Notes: generated from the letters alone by a model not told the origin. A DNA stretch of 64,000 nucleotides from Loxodes magnus (GCA_946699065.1 CAMPDV010001200.1:1-64000); one strand, 5' to 3'; shown: positions 23,366 through 36,209, counted from the first letter of the stretch. Numbers and translations are program-made.

Positions 23366-23755
23366 ATGTCGGCCGCGTCAGAAAAACTAGTTGGTAATCT
23401 GGTGCAGTGTATACTGCATTGCGAGTAATCTTGCACTAGATGCCACCACGGAGAAGGGTGGATAAGCTCCGTTGAGACATGTCTAACTTACTCCGAGGGT
23501 TCTCTCTAGCAGTATGAAAATTTGGCTGACGTGCCTTAATGACTTAATAACTAATTCTTATTTGGACCTTATTCAAGAAGACTGAAGCATTTGACTCAAG
23601 ATTTAAGAATAATTTTTAATAAGAAGATTCCCCATTTGGAGAAGCTGACATGACTCATTGGGCTTCTAGAATTTTAACATGAGAACATTTTCTTAATATT
23701 AAATATTAATATTGAAAGAGCTGCGCGCCAATGAGGTGCTACGTGCTCTATAATC
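23366..23755 (+). mobile_element. SINE-like short element with structured RNA head
   Basis: The G+C-rich head (about 23368-23545) folds by eye. A long-range closing stem GGCCGCGTCAG/CTGACGTGCC encloses hairpins TGCAGT-GTAT-ACTGCA, CCACC...GGGTGG and CGGAG...CTCCG. An A+T-rich body of about 170 bases follows, and then a 3' hairpin (about 23716-23750) that matches the LINE hairpin at 19289-19325. A structured head, non-coding body and LINE-type 3' end are the layout of a SINE. No Pol III A/B boxes were found in the head itself. The truncated tRNA-Lys lies about 560 bases upstream, so a link is possible but unproven. Confidence 0.5.
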
Positions 23756-23984
23756 ATTTTTTTAATTTATTAATTTATTTAATTCGTAATTTGATAAAAA
23801 AATTAGTAGAGAAGTACTTTATCAATTAAATATAGAACATATTTAAATTAAAAGAATAAGGATAAAAGATGAAGTTTAGAGATTATTCTAAAATTATATA
23901 GAGTAATTATATATTTTTAATATAAAATATAAATTTATTAAAAGTAAACTATAACTTAATACAAACTATTCAAATACAGTTTGA

Positions 23985-25115
23985 GTTTAAATCTTTTATC
24001 TCCTAAATTTTAACTATTAGTCTCGCTCACCAATTATAGTATCTTTAGATTATCCACTAGCAAAAAACCTATTTATATCATGAGTCTCAATTTTTTTTCT
24101 TCTAAGAATAATTCTAAATCAATGATATTTTAGACTTCACAGCAATCTCTTATCGAAACATGGGTAAACTAATTCTCTTTTTGTAACTTTACTCTTTTAT
24201 CTAATCAAACATCCTATATAATTTTATTTTTATTGAATTACTCTTTTCACTTTTAATTTCCTTCTTCAAGTCTTCTAGAAGGTACTTATATATTCTATAG
24301 TCAATGGAAGCTTTTATCTTATTTTGATAGCACTGTTTATTGCCTTATATTATCCCATTTCATCATACGTATCAAATAAAAACAATATTTTCTAAACTTA
24401 AAACTTTCTTTTTCTTAAATTATACTGTTTTAAAAAGCAAATTCTTTTAATTAATTTTCAAATGCTTTAACAGTTGGAACATTTTTTAATATATAAAAAT
24501 ATTCATGTTTATACTCTAGGTAATTTAAGGTTAGAATTTCTAAAAAAATAAATTTTTCAGAACCAGAATCTCAAAAAGTAATAACCCTGCTTAACTATCA
24601 TTATCTAAAAATTTGGAAACTTCAACTGCAGATCGTTCTATGTCTTAACCTTGGATTTGAAGCACATTATAAATTTAAAAAATATTCTTATTTCCTTACA
24701 TCTTATCAATTAATTGTTGATAATATTTTAATATATTTTTTACACTTTAAAGCAAGCCTATTCTATTCTATTGTTTAAGTAAATTAAAAAGCAAGCTTTA
24801 GAAATGTTAAAATTCAATTTTATATCAGGTTTTAATTTCCAAATGACGCAATATTTTAGAATTATAAGAATCCATCTTCGATATATTACCTTGCTAGATC
24901 ATAAGCAAGAATATCTAAGGTATTTAACATTAAAATTGTCTTCTTATGAATTTTTTCATTTATTAATCCATGACCCCTTATAAAGAAGTTCTTTAAGATG
25001 GAGATAAAATAAATATCCATAATTTCAACTCAAAACTACAAAGCAAACTGCCTTCTGGCAATCTAAATAACCTTGTAGAACATTCAAAATAATGATTTAG
25101 TAAATTATTTGGAAC
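23985..25115 (-). pseudogene. NACHT (STAND NTPase) pseudogene
   Basis: It is a diverged relative of the gene at 25.8-30.8 kb, on the same strand. Recognisable parts, in order on the - strand: a segment before the P-loop (from about 25115), the P-loop remnant WDSGSEKF for GDSGSGKS near 24560-24585 (the invariant Gly-Lys lost), Walker B FLFDTYDEMG near 24370, and HVSIRDCCEVQNI for HASIRDYYVARNI near 24150. The stretch between Walker B and HVSIRD is far shorter than in the intact gene, so part of the domain is deleted. No WD40 repeats follow. It cannot bind ATP normally. Confidence 0.75.
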
Positions 25116-25833
25116 GATAATAAAATTAAAAAATTAGATTTTTTATCTTAAAGTGTTAAAAAAACTTTTAAAATTTTGTTCCATCCCAAAATATTTTAGT
25201 CCGTCATAAAAAATCTCCTGTAGTGTAAAACACTGAGCAAAAACAAATATTTTATTTTCACATCTTTTACACACAATTTTATAAAAAATTCAATTCCTCT
25301 GAATACCTTATACCCTAACATACCCTCATACCCTCATTAAAATATCTTTTCTTCCAAAATCCTCTAAAACCTTCACTTTTTCTCTCCCTCTTAACACTTA
25401 ACTCTTCACTAAAAAAATATTAACTACACTCACATACTTTATATTAAATCCATTTAAATTCTAAAATTTAATTTATATTTATTCACCCCCAACCAAACTC
25501 ATACATTCGTACTCACACTTTTTCTAATTTCATTATTTCTCTTTTTTTTAAAACAGATACTACATTAATTTATTCCTTTTACTAACCTCAACCACTAAAT
25601 TTTTTCACTTTTATTTATAATTTTTCACACATCTTTTCTAAAATAAATTTAACAACTCTCATAATATCCTACTCTTTTATAGGCACTCACTTAACTTTTT
25701 AAACACTTATTATCTAACACAATACATCCCACTTGTCTTGTGAAATAATTTAAATCAAAAAAACATATGTTTATAATTTATAATTTACTTTACTTAATTC
25801 AATTATTATTATTTATAAAAATTTAGTCAAATC

Positions 25834-28800
25834 TTATCTCAATGAAAGATATTCGTCTTCTATTAGAATCTCATTTCTCTCCTCCGATGAAAACTTTTCA
25901 TCTTCACTTTGATTCTCACTCATCTCCTTCAATGAAAGATACCTGTCTCCCATTAGTATCACATTCCTCTACTCCATTGCCACTCCCTCAAATTCACACT
26001 GATGCACCTTCAAACCATTCCTTCCAATCATCCTCTTTAACAGATAATCCCGATGATCCTTTGCTGCCTCCCATATCCTTATTGTTGTATCTCCACTTCC
26101 AGATATTAAATACTTGTTGTCACTTGATAATACAAGAGATTAAACACCAGAAGTATGACCCTATATTGTTCTTATGATCTCATATGTTTACATGTCCCAT
26201 ATCCTTATTGTTGTATCCTCACTTCCAGATATTAAAAACTTAGAGTCACTTGATAATACCAGGGAATTAACATAAGAAGTATGACCCTCTAATGTTCTTA
26301 TGATCTCATATGTTTACATGTCCCATATCCTTATTGTTTTATCCTCACTTCCAGATATTAAAAACTTAGAGTCACTTGATAATACCAGAGAATAAACAGA
26401 CTTTGTATGACCCTCTAATGTTCTTATGAGCTCATATGTTTACATGTCCCATATCCTTATTGTTTTATCCTTACTTCCAGATATTAAAAACTTAGAGTCA
26501 CTTGATAATACCAGAGAATAAACAGACTTTGTATGACCCTCTAATGTTCTTATGAGCTCATATGTTTACATGTCCCATATCCTTATTTTTGTATCATCAC
26601 TTCCAGATATTAAAAACTTAGAGTCACTTGATAATACCAGAGAATTAACATAAGAAGTATGACCCTCTAATGTTCTTATGATCTCATATGTTTACATGTC
26701 CCATATCCTTATTGTTTTATCCTTACTTCCAGATATTAAAAACTTAGAGTCACTTGATAATACCAGAGAATAAACAGACTTTGTATGACCCTCTAATGTT
26801 CTTATGAGCTCATATGTTTACATGTCCCATATCCTTATTGTTTTATCAAATAATCCACCTGCTGATATTAAATACTTGTCGTCACTTGATAATATTAGAG
26901 AGGTTACAGTATCAGTATGTCTTTATAGAGGTTTAGTAAGATTATCTACCTATATGTCCCATATCCTTATTGTTCAATCTTCACTTCCAGATATTAAAAA
27001 CTTAGAGTCACTTGATAATACCAGAGAATTAACATAAGAAGTATGACCCTCTAATGTTCTTATGATCTCATATGTTTACATGTCCCATATCCTTATTGTT
27101 TTATCCTCACTTCCAGATATTAAAAACTTAGAGTCACTTGATAATACCAGAGATTTAACATAATCAGTATGACCCTCTAATGTTCCTATGAGCTCATATG
27201 TTTACATGTCCATTATCCTTATTGTTTCACTTCCAGATGTTAAAAACTTAGAGTCACTTGATAATACAAGAGATTAAACACCAGAAGTATGACCCTCTAA
27301 TGTTCCTATGAGCTCATATGTTTACATGTCCCATATCCTTATTGTTTTATCCTCACTTCCAGATATTAAAAACTTAGAGTCACTTGATAATACCAGAGAA
27401 TAAACATAATCAGTATGACCCTCTAATGTTCCTATGAGCTCATATGTTTACATGTCCCATATCCTTATTGTTTTATCCTCACTTCCAGATATTAAAAACT
27501 TAGAGTCACTTGATAATACCAGAGAATAAACAGACTTTGTATGACCCTCTAATGTTCTTATGAGCTCATATGTTTACATGTCCCATATCATTATTTTTGC
27601 ATCATCACTTCCAGATATTAAGAACGTGTTGTCACTTGATAATACCAGAAAATTAACACCAGAAGTATAACCCTCTAATGTTCTTATGAGCTCATATGTT
27701 TACATGTCCCATATCCTTATTGTTTTATCCTTACTTCCCGATATTAAATACTTGTCGTCACTTGATAATACCAGAGAAGTTACACGATTAGTATGACCAG
27801 CTATGGTTGGCATTTAACCAAAATTAACCTAACTCATATTTGCGCCGTTGAATTTACAATTCCGTAACCATGCTCCTCTAAAATTCACCCTTGATAAATT
27901 AGCACCACTCATATCACAACCATCAAACACCGAATCACTTAAATCCGCCCCAGGCACCTAGATATTCTGAAGATCTGTAATCTACGTAAACTGATAATCC
28001 ATCCAATTCAGTATTGTTATACAATTAGCACCCACTGTTTATAAAGATTTATTGGATCTTGTCCACTTCACTATCTCCAATAAATTTTATTGAAATGTAA
28101 CTGAACTATCAATCTCACTTATAAACTACTAGATCTCCTTATTATCCACTATCGAATATCTGTTTATTTCGTGAGCCTCTATTGAATTTATGCTATTTTG
28201 CTAATTTAAGACTAAATTTACTATATTCCTTGCCACATAGTAATCCCTTATCGAAGCATGAATAAACTCAAACCTCTTTTAACAATTTTCCTCTTTTATC
28301 TATATCAAACATCCTATGTGGTTGGATTTATCAGTCAATTAATCAATTCATTACTAGATTTCCTTATCCATACTCTCTAACTTTAACTAACCTCTTAACA
28401 TCTAGTATGCCGCACTTATTTAAATATCCTCAAATAACTTTAACAATGTTTGTATTTCCTCCTTTTATTTATTTAATTCTTTTAACTTTTATTCAGTTTT
28501 ATCATTTCATTTATTTATAAAGATCTCGTATATCTTTGCCCTTTACACCTTTTTATCTACTCCACTTCTCAAATACTCTATTATTTACTCCTCACTCATA
28601 CATATATATAACATAAAAGGATTATTTAGAATTTCCATTAAACCCGGAATACTTTAGATGATGCTCATTTACTCCTTTACCTTTTCAATCATTTCTATTT
28701 ACTACTCATTCACAATTTAACTTGGATCTTAATTTGCACTTTAACTAGCACCTTGATTCTATTTTCTTAAGATTAAACTTATATATTATTCTATCTAACT

Positions 28801-30780
28801 TTGATCAAAAGGCTTTATATATACCTCCTCCAACTGCTTTACCTAAGCACTTTCATTTCTATAAGGAGAAAAGAAATTTTTATAATTATCAGCTGTTAAA
28901 GCATAATTGATTCTACAAGTAATTATATACTTTGCCTAAGGGTATTTATAGCTTATTTTATTTTTACTCATTATGCTAATATAATTTCCTAATTCATCAT
29001 AAGCATCAAATAGAAACACCATCTTCCTAAACTTCGAACTTTCATTTTCCTCAATTCCATAGTTCTATAAAGCTGTCTCTATTAATTTGTCTTCATATTA
29101 TTTAATGGTTGGAAGATAAACGTATATCGGTAGTCAGTCATGCTTCTACTCCAGATACTTAAATGCTAAAGTTTTCATAAACAAAGATTTTCCTGAACCT
29201 GAATCTCCCAAAAGTAATAATCCAATTTTATCTTTACTATCTAAAAAGTTCTAAATTTTGCTTTCAAGATTATTTTATTCCTTAGAATTAGGACTAGGAG
29301 CACATAATAAACTTATGTAATATTCCTACTTTTCTTAAATCTCATTTTACAAATAGTTTCTCATATTCTAATATATTTTATTATCTATACCCTTTAAGGC
29401 TAATCAATTATCCTCCATAGTTTAGGTAAATTAAGTAACATGGTCCGAATTCTTTAGTATTTCTATTACTATCTACTGTTCCCTATCATTTTAAATTAAG
29501 CTTTCATTCTTTTGCTTAAATACTCTCTCCTTGTAAGTTGTAGCTACTTAGTTCTTGTCAATACTTAGTTCTAATAATGATTTCAAAGCAAAGTATCGAA
29601 TCTACCAATCTTTATCCTTACACAATTGCTCTAGCAGCTAGCACGATTCCTTAACTAGTTCTGGAGAAGCTTTAGGATTTTTAATCATATGCTTCAGAAG
29701 ATAACATGCTCTAAATCTTAAGTCCAGTTCTTCTTTCAAAATGAGACTTTTAAAATATTCAAACTTTATTTACGATTATTACGTTACCAAGTCATATGTA
29801 AGAGCATCTAAGAATCTTATTCTAACTATTTTTTTTAGTTGAATTTTCGAATTTATTTATTTAGTTCCCCAAACAATGAAATCCTTTATTATGGAGATCG
29901 ACTTAGTATCTGTTGTTCCATCTCCCAACGATAAAGCAACTACCCATTAAGTGATTTTTAATGCCTTACAGAAAACATTAAAGTAATCAGAATCTTTATT
30001 GTCTGGAATACTTTCCAATATCATCTAACTGTATCTTAAGTCAAAATCAAGCTCGGGACCTCCTATTTACTTTATATTTACTAACTTTAATGCAAACTCA
30101 ATTTTTTACATGAGTTTCCCTTTCGTTTCTGCAATTATGAAAAAATCATTATTATTCTTATTTTTCTTACTTTTAGAAGAGTTTTACTCATTCTTCTAAA
30201 GCAACATATACAATAACTCAGGAAGATTTTATACAAGCTACTCCTTCAAGAGCTAAGACCAACCTTCAGTATATTAATGAGAGACTATATCTATAAATTG
30301 ATTAATTAACACCAAAGGATCATCTAGTTTGGCCAGTTTATTTTTTTGAATGGTTTAAATTCCTTGTAGAATTAATTCCATCTTTTACTAGTTTAAACCC
30401 TCTTTTAAGAGATTTAATCCTTCTTGATAAATCTTTAATTGAGGGGTTTAACCTTTTTACTTCGTACTGCAACAGCCTCCTCCCTTCAGTTTCATACTTT
30501 TCTAGAATTTAAAGTTTTAGATTTATTTGATCCGCACTGCTCCTTAACAAGAAGTCGTCTTAAAGCTTTCTTTTAGATAATTTGTTTCGTTCATCTAAAA
30601 CTCTTTAACATCTGGTATTTCTACGTTTACCAGATAAGGATAATTTTGAATCAAGCTGTAACTTTCAGTACCTTATTAGTATCGTAAGGCATTTTCTGCT
30701 ATTTGTCCTTGAATATACTCTTCCATTAGTCTTGGCAAAGTTTTATTATCCATAAGCTAATTATTACTTGATTTTAGCAT
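25834..30780 (-). CDS. NACHT / pentapeptide / WD40 STAND protein (NLR-like), apparently intact
   Basis: A single frame of 1,649 codons runs from ATG at 30780 (an alternative ATG at 30753) to TAA at 25834-25836, with TAA/TAG=Gln and TGA=Trp inside. I checked the frame at the P-loop and in the last WD40 repeat. Domains by residue: helical N-terminus; HEAT/ARM-like helices about 340-410 (LLEQLCKDKDWQIRYFALKS); NACHT with P-loop GDSGSGKS at 525-532, Walker B FLFDAYDELG near 590 and the winged-helix signature HASIRDYY near 840; a short pentapeptide stretch about 940-975 (GADLSDSVFDGCDMSGANL); 14 WD40 repeats about 990-1572, i.e. two propellers; and an acidic C-terminal tail. Repeats are mostly 126 bp (42 aa) and almost identical. 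Such proteins are ligand-triggered ATP-dependent signalling switches, for example fungal HET-E/D/R. That role is inferred here. No stop other than the TAA fits the change in base composition. Confidence 0.88.
25950..27810 (-). repeat. 14 homogenised WD40 units of 126 bp
   Basis: The motif CCCATATCCTTATT or a close variant recurs near 26070, 26191, 26317, 26444, 26570, 26696, 26822, 26954, 27080, 27206, 27326, 27452, 27578 and 27704. That is 14 units spaced 126 bp apart, with a few of 120-132. Most differ at a handful of positions clustered after the conserved GHT (variants such as KSVYS, SYVNS, DYVNS) and at the end of the strand. Near-identity with focused variation indicates recent unequal exchange or gene conversion. 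Confidence 0.9.
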
Positions 30781-30999
30781 AAATCTAATTTAAGTTTATC
30801 CCTCAACCTTTTTGAGTATCTTTTAATCCTTAAAATTTGCGTCCGTTTAAATTTGCTAGGCTAATCAGATTATAACATCAGGAGATTTTAGAAATCCATA
30901 TAATTAGCTTTAAGACTGAAAGCCATGACAGCTTTCAAGAATTTAACCGAAGATAAAGCAATTTGAATTGCAATATTGAGGCATTTTATAATATTTTAA

Positions 31000-31960
31000 A
31001 AGTAGAATATCTAAGAATATAAAAGATTAAATAAAATGTCTATTATAACTAATTACTCCTTCTATTCGCATTAGACACTTACTATCTAAACCTATAATAA
31101 ACTACTAATTATACTACTATTTTATTTATTACTATCAACTAAGTTAACAGCAACTCTTTTAAGACTATCTATCACTTCAATTTCATTAAAAGTCATTTTA
31201 ATTCACGCTAATGAACCATATATAAATACTCCTAATCAATATATCTGCTATTGTCGTTTATCTGATAATTCGTTTCTTAAAGATACAATTAGAATTTGAG
31301 ATATTGCTTTGAATGCCTTTATTGATGCCTTCTATTATTGTCCATGAAAGACTAGAAATAACTAAGAGATTTGCTTATCGTTTTTGCATAAAAAAGAAAG
31401 AAAATAAGCTTGGCGATATGTAGCCTTACTTTTTATATTTGGTGTAATAGTAAATATTTCAGCAAAACGAAAATTAAGTTATAAGCTATTAAATTAATCA
31501 AAGAGATTATAAGATTCATGCAGAACTTAAATAAGATATAGAACAAATCTCACTAACTTCTTTATATAAAGAAGAAGGAAAAGAAGAACAAATAAATAAA
31601 TAAGCTGTATTAATTAATTTAAATATAAACTAATTAAAAAATAAGCAAACTAAGGATTATTAGTCTTTAGATAAGCTACTACTAGTAAATCTTAAATTGC
31701 AAGTTTATAAGTAAATCTAGTAAAATAATAATAAATAAATTGATATAAGTAAATAAAGAATATTCAGATATCTCTTAAAATACTACCAAGTAATTCTTAT
31801 TTCAGATTTAAGTTAATTAACTAGAAGCTTTAGTTCCTTATTATTTTTTCATCTAAACTAGCATAAAATGTCAATTATTTATGATACCTAGAAAAAATTA
31901 TTAAGCAATAATAATCAAACACTAATATATACTTAAGGAATAATAAATAAGTTTAATGAA
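31000..31960. other. A+T-rich spacer between NACHT gene and family X copy B
   Basis: No domain or repeat was recognised. It probably contains the promoter of the NACHT gene at its left end, but no defined element is visible. Confidence 0.4.
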
Positions 31961-31969
31961 AAATTTAAA

Positions 31970-32970
31970 AATCTAAGGAATAAATCAAGTATGAGACAGA
32001 GGAACAAAGACGTTAACATTTTTAAGCTATCTACCTTTCATAAAATTGTGAAAGATTTGGCGAAGCTAATCGAATTTCGTAATTACTTAAAAAAGATAAA
32101 AAAGGCAAAAATTCCTGATTGGACCAAAGATAGCTTTAGTTTCTAAACAATTAATTAAAATTGAACATATAAGGATTTTATTGAAACTCTAAGATTTAAA
32201 GAAGGTTAGCTAACTAAAGAATCGTATAAAGTATAATTATTAAAAGCATCGATGTATGAGTAACTACGAAAATCTAGAACTTATCATAATTAAATTCCAA
32301 GAAATAAGGAAAAATTTTTAAGACACATAAGGATTAGTTTCATATTAAGGATATTTTAGGAATTAGAGAAATAACAGAGTTTTAATATTTCAAAAATAGC
32401 TAAATTAATAAATAAATCTAAAGAAGCTAAGGATAATTCTATAACACAAGTAAGGAGAATCTGAACAATCTCAATTTTATACTAAAGTAATTACTCAATT
32501 AAATAAACGCTAAAGTATACTGATGTTAACAACTTAGATTCAGAAAAAAAAAGTAAAATATAAAAATAAAATTGATGCTGGAATTTTGAGAAAGCAGTTG
32601 CAAGCTAAACTGCATGCACAAGTTGAAAATATTTGAATATATAATAAATAGAAAAACTTCAAAATGTAATTTAAAGTAAGCATAAATTATATTTGACCTG
32701 AAAAGTCTTTATGTGAACAGGATTTAAAAAGAGATTATTTATTCCTCTAGAAGAGTTAAGAGATTAAATGAAGAAACCAATATTATAAATAAATATTTAT
32801 AGCAATATCTTAAGAATAGAATAAAAAATAACTTAAATAAAAATTGAACAGGATCGTAATATGGAAAAAAAGGAGTAAGAAAGAAATTGGTCAATCACTT
32901 AAAATCCCTGTTGAATACATATCAAATTTCCATTATAAGCTTTACTGAAGTTCCTAGGGAAATTTTTCTA
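31970..32970 (+). CDS. Unrecognised protein family X, copy B
   Basis: A diverged copy of 14.58-16.03 kb. DNA similarity begins near 32150 (ACATATAAGGATTTTATTGA against AACAGAATAAGAATTTAAAT) and the proteins share FYNTSKE, QLxFRxKKQNIK and KLNRIV-type segments. The frame carries TAA/TAG and TGA codons. Similarity seems to stop near 32960, before the C-terminal half of copy A, so this copy may be shorter. It converges on the - strand gene at 33.0-36.2 kb. Confidence 0.5.
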
Positions 32971-32999
32971 CTATTGAAGATATGACTTGGATAACTTAG

Positions 33000-35900
33000 A
33001 CTCTTGAATTGTTTATATTAATTTAAGTTTATTCTTAATTAAATATCTTCTTATGCATTTCTTTTCTTGAATGTTTCTCATTTTAAACTTTTATCATTTC
33101 TAAGATTCTTTTATTGGATATCTAATATAAATTTTCCCTAAAGTTTCAACATCTAGTAAAATGCGTGCTCCAGATAGTAGTTATTTTTAACATTCTAAAA
33201 ATGTAAGTAAATATAGATTAGTTTCTTTTGTATTTGTAATCAGATTAATTCAAATTCTCCCAAAATTATTCTTAAATCTGAGTAATCTTTCTTGCATTTG
33301 TTTTCTTTTTGCTTGGAAAGGTATCTTAATTTTCTTATCTTAATAAACTGCTTTTTTTTTAATAATTTTAGCTTTCGTGGAACTTTCCTTCTAGTCCTTA
33401 ATTTTTTAATTCAGTCAATTTGGTTTTGATATAACTTCTAGATACTGAAATATTTATAAAATCCTTTAGTCTGAAATTTTTTGGGTTTTATCTATTATAA
33501 GTAGATTGATAACTTTACGTTTAGACTTTTTTATTTTAAGATAATTCCTTAAACCAAACCTTACCTATTTATCGCTTTCATTTTATAATTAATTTTAACT
33601 ATTATATTAATCTAAGATAACTAAGCTTAGGTTATATGAGAGATTAATTAAATCCCTAAACTTTTATAATAATTTAGTTAAGTTTAATCTCTTTTATTTA
33701 AGTAATATGGCTGCCTTTTTAAAAATTAAGCAGCTTTTTTTATTTAACTATAAATAAGAGCTTAAAAAGCTCTCTAAATTTAACTGAAAAGATTAGTTTT
33801 TTCATCGAGGAATTCTTGAAATAGCCTTGCTTTTTTTGTTCCTTTAACCTTGTTTTCGTTATTTTTTATTATAGCACTGCTTACTATTCCACATGTTCGC
33901 TTATATCTTAAGAATCCTATCCTTTTTCTACTTTTTATTTTGCTTTAATTAGTATCTTAAAGTAGATTTAGAGCTAGAAAGTGGTAAAGGCTGAGGAGAG
34001 ATATTGATTTTTTCTCGAATTGCTCTAATAACTTACTGTAATGCTAATCTCTATGGTGTAACCCTTGTAATTTCAATCCTCTTGGTTCATAGGCTTTAGA
34101 TTCACTTTAAAATTAACCATTTAGTTAATTTTCCAAGGATAGCAAAACTTATTTTTCCCACCTCTAGCTCTTTTACCTCACCAATTTTTGGTATATTTGC
34201 TCAATTTTTTGTTTAGCTTTCGTGATTGGAAAGACTACCTTGAACTCTTTAATTTTTCTGCTCCTAAATTAATTCACTTAGATAATTCGAAATCACCACC
34301 TGACAAAGAATAAAGCAGAAACTCAATTTTTTAAGTCCTTTTGTGAAAAATCTGTTTACAATTACCTTTTTAATATTTTTTCTAAACTTAGTCATTTTGA
34401 AGAAAATTCTTTATCTTAGACTTTTAATTAACAAAGCTTCTTCTACTTTGTAGGTAAATAATACTTAGAATTACTATCTAAGATTAAGGTTTAAATTTAT
34501 ATATATACCTTTATTTCTTAAGAGTTTTTTCTAAAATATCAATTAGATTTACCTTTATTCCACTAGGTATTTCTTCATAATTAAGAGCTGCTTTTTGTCT
34601 TAATCTGAATTAGATTATTTCTGTTTCTCAGCTATGATAATGCTTAAGCATTGTCATATACGGAGCTTTTAGTTTCTAATGTAATTTAATTCTTAAGAAG
34701 TGTTAGGAGATTTGAAGAATTTCATATATCAAATGGAACTTAGTCAACCTATAGGGAATTATGAAGAATGCCGCACTTTTTTGAAATTAATCCTGTAATT
34801 CTGCTCTAAAAGTTAATAAGAATTTTAAAATCTACTAGTAGGCAAATTTTTAGGCATTTGCAACTTCTCAAATGAGTTTACTTATTAGCTCTTAATTCAC
34901 TTTACTCTTCTCAGATAAAGAAACTATTCATCCTGTTAACTTCAACTATTATCATTCATTTACTTAAATTCAATCTAAGGTTTTTATCCTATCATGCTAT
35001 TTTATAATAATCTCTTAGTGGATAATCCTTTAGTTAGTGCTTTAATGCTCTGTTTTTATTCTTCTGCTTATAATTTTCTAAATTTAGTGACTCTTAACTA
35101 ACTTACTAACTCTAGAGCAAGTAGCTATTCTAAATTTGGATATTACTTACGATTAAAGAGGTTTTATTTCAAGCCTATTTTTTCCAAACTAGTCAAATTT
35201 TACATGCGATAATTTGTTTCCTTTTAAAAATCTATTTCATTACACAAAAAATCAAGCATTATCAACTAAACCTTACTCTTCAGTCCATTTAGGTTTTCTA
35301 ACTTACTTCAGAACACTCAATTTCTGATCACTTCAAGTTAGCAGCATTTCAAGAAATAAACTTGCTTTAATTATGACATATACCAGCAATATGGGTTACT
35401 TGGATTTTATAAAGGAAAAGTCTTAGATTTGATTATAGCTTAAGATAGGATTCTGCAAGATGTAAATTATAAATATCTGAAGTTCTTCTCTGATATACAA
35501 CTATGGGAATATATTAATGTCTTTATCTACTTTAGTTAGTATCAAGTATCATCTCCGAGACCGGATTTACTAGGATCGTGGTTTTACTTAATTGATTTAT
35601 CTAATTAAAGAATTTTACCTTCACAGATAGTTCCATCAGGCTTATATTATTTTTCTAGAACTCCAGATGGATCATTTTGTATTATCCTGCGTCACAACTC
35701 TAAGGCTTAAAATCTTAAACTGTTGAAGCTAAATCAGTTAATTTCATTTATAGGCAAAATTCTGAATTAGCTAGACTTGGCAGCAATTGGGATATGTTCT
35801 AATTGTACTCTTGAGGATAGTAACTAACTTAAAGTGGGTTAAATTTACTGAAATTATAAACAATCTATCTAGTCAATGCTAAGAAATTTTTAATCAAGAT

Positions 35901-36200
35901 ATAACTCTTACAACTTTCGGCACTCCTTTGCTCCAACTAATATATCAGTACTCTTTACCTCATATCTAGCTTAATAAGTAGTAAGTAATTGCACTAATTT
36001 GAGGAAAAAAAGGCAATTTTGTTTGAAGTAAAAGAATCTCTTCATTTAAGTAATTAACATTAGCAGCAGAAATCTCGCTACTCTCAAGGCCTCTTTTGCT
36101 CCTAGGAAGTGAATGAGTAGCCTGCAAGTATATATTAGATAAATTTATAATTAAATACTTCTAAGGAGTTTGTTGACATTTTAAAATCTATATCTGAATA
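33000..36200 (-). CDS. Unrecognised family Y gene, copy B
   Basis: A T-rich + strand and a protein-like - strand over about 3 kb. From about 35850 to 33720 one frame reads through with natural composition, for example NDPSGVLEKQYKPDGTICEG (near 35640), NSWSQQDEQFLYLRRVKW (near 34930) and ITRVTPQRLALQQVIRAIRE (near 34060). The N-terminal part (SLPRSKRGLESSEISAANVN, near 36100) is in another frame, so an intron or frameshift lies near 35850. The 3' part is similar to 17.3-17.9 kb. The SWSQQDEQFL segment is weakly Myb/SANT-like; I would not name the family on that. Confidence 0.5.
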
Positions 36201-36209
36201 TAAAATAAA

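Noticed and set aside
26804-27037. 77-codon + strand ORF with repeated segments
   Set aside because: It is the complement of the WD40 repeats of the - strand NACHT gene.
25950-27810. Regular 126-bp array resembling a satellite or CRISPR-like array
   Set aside because: Each unit translates to a WD40 repeat in one frame of a larger gene. Spacers are not unique, and the period is 42 codons.
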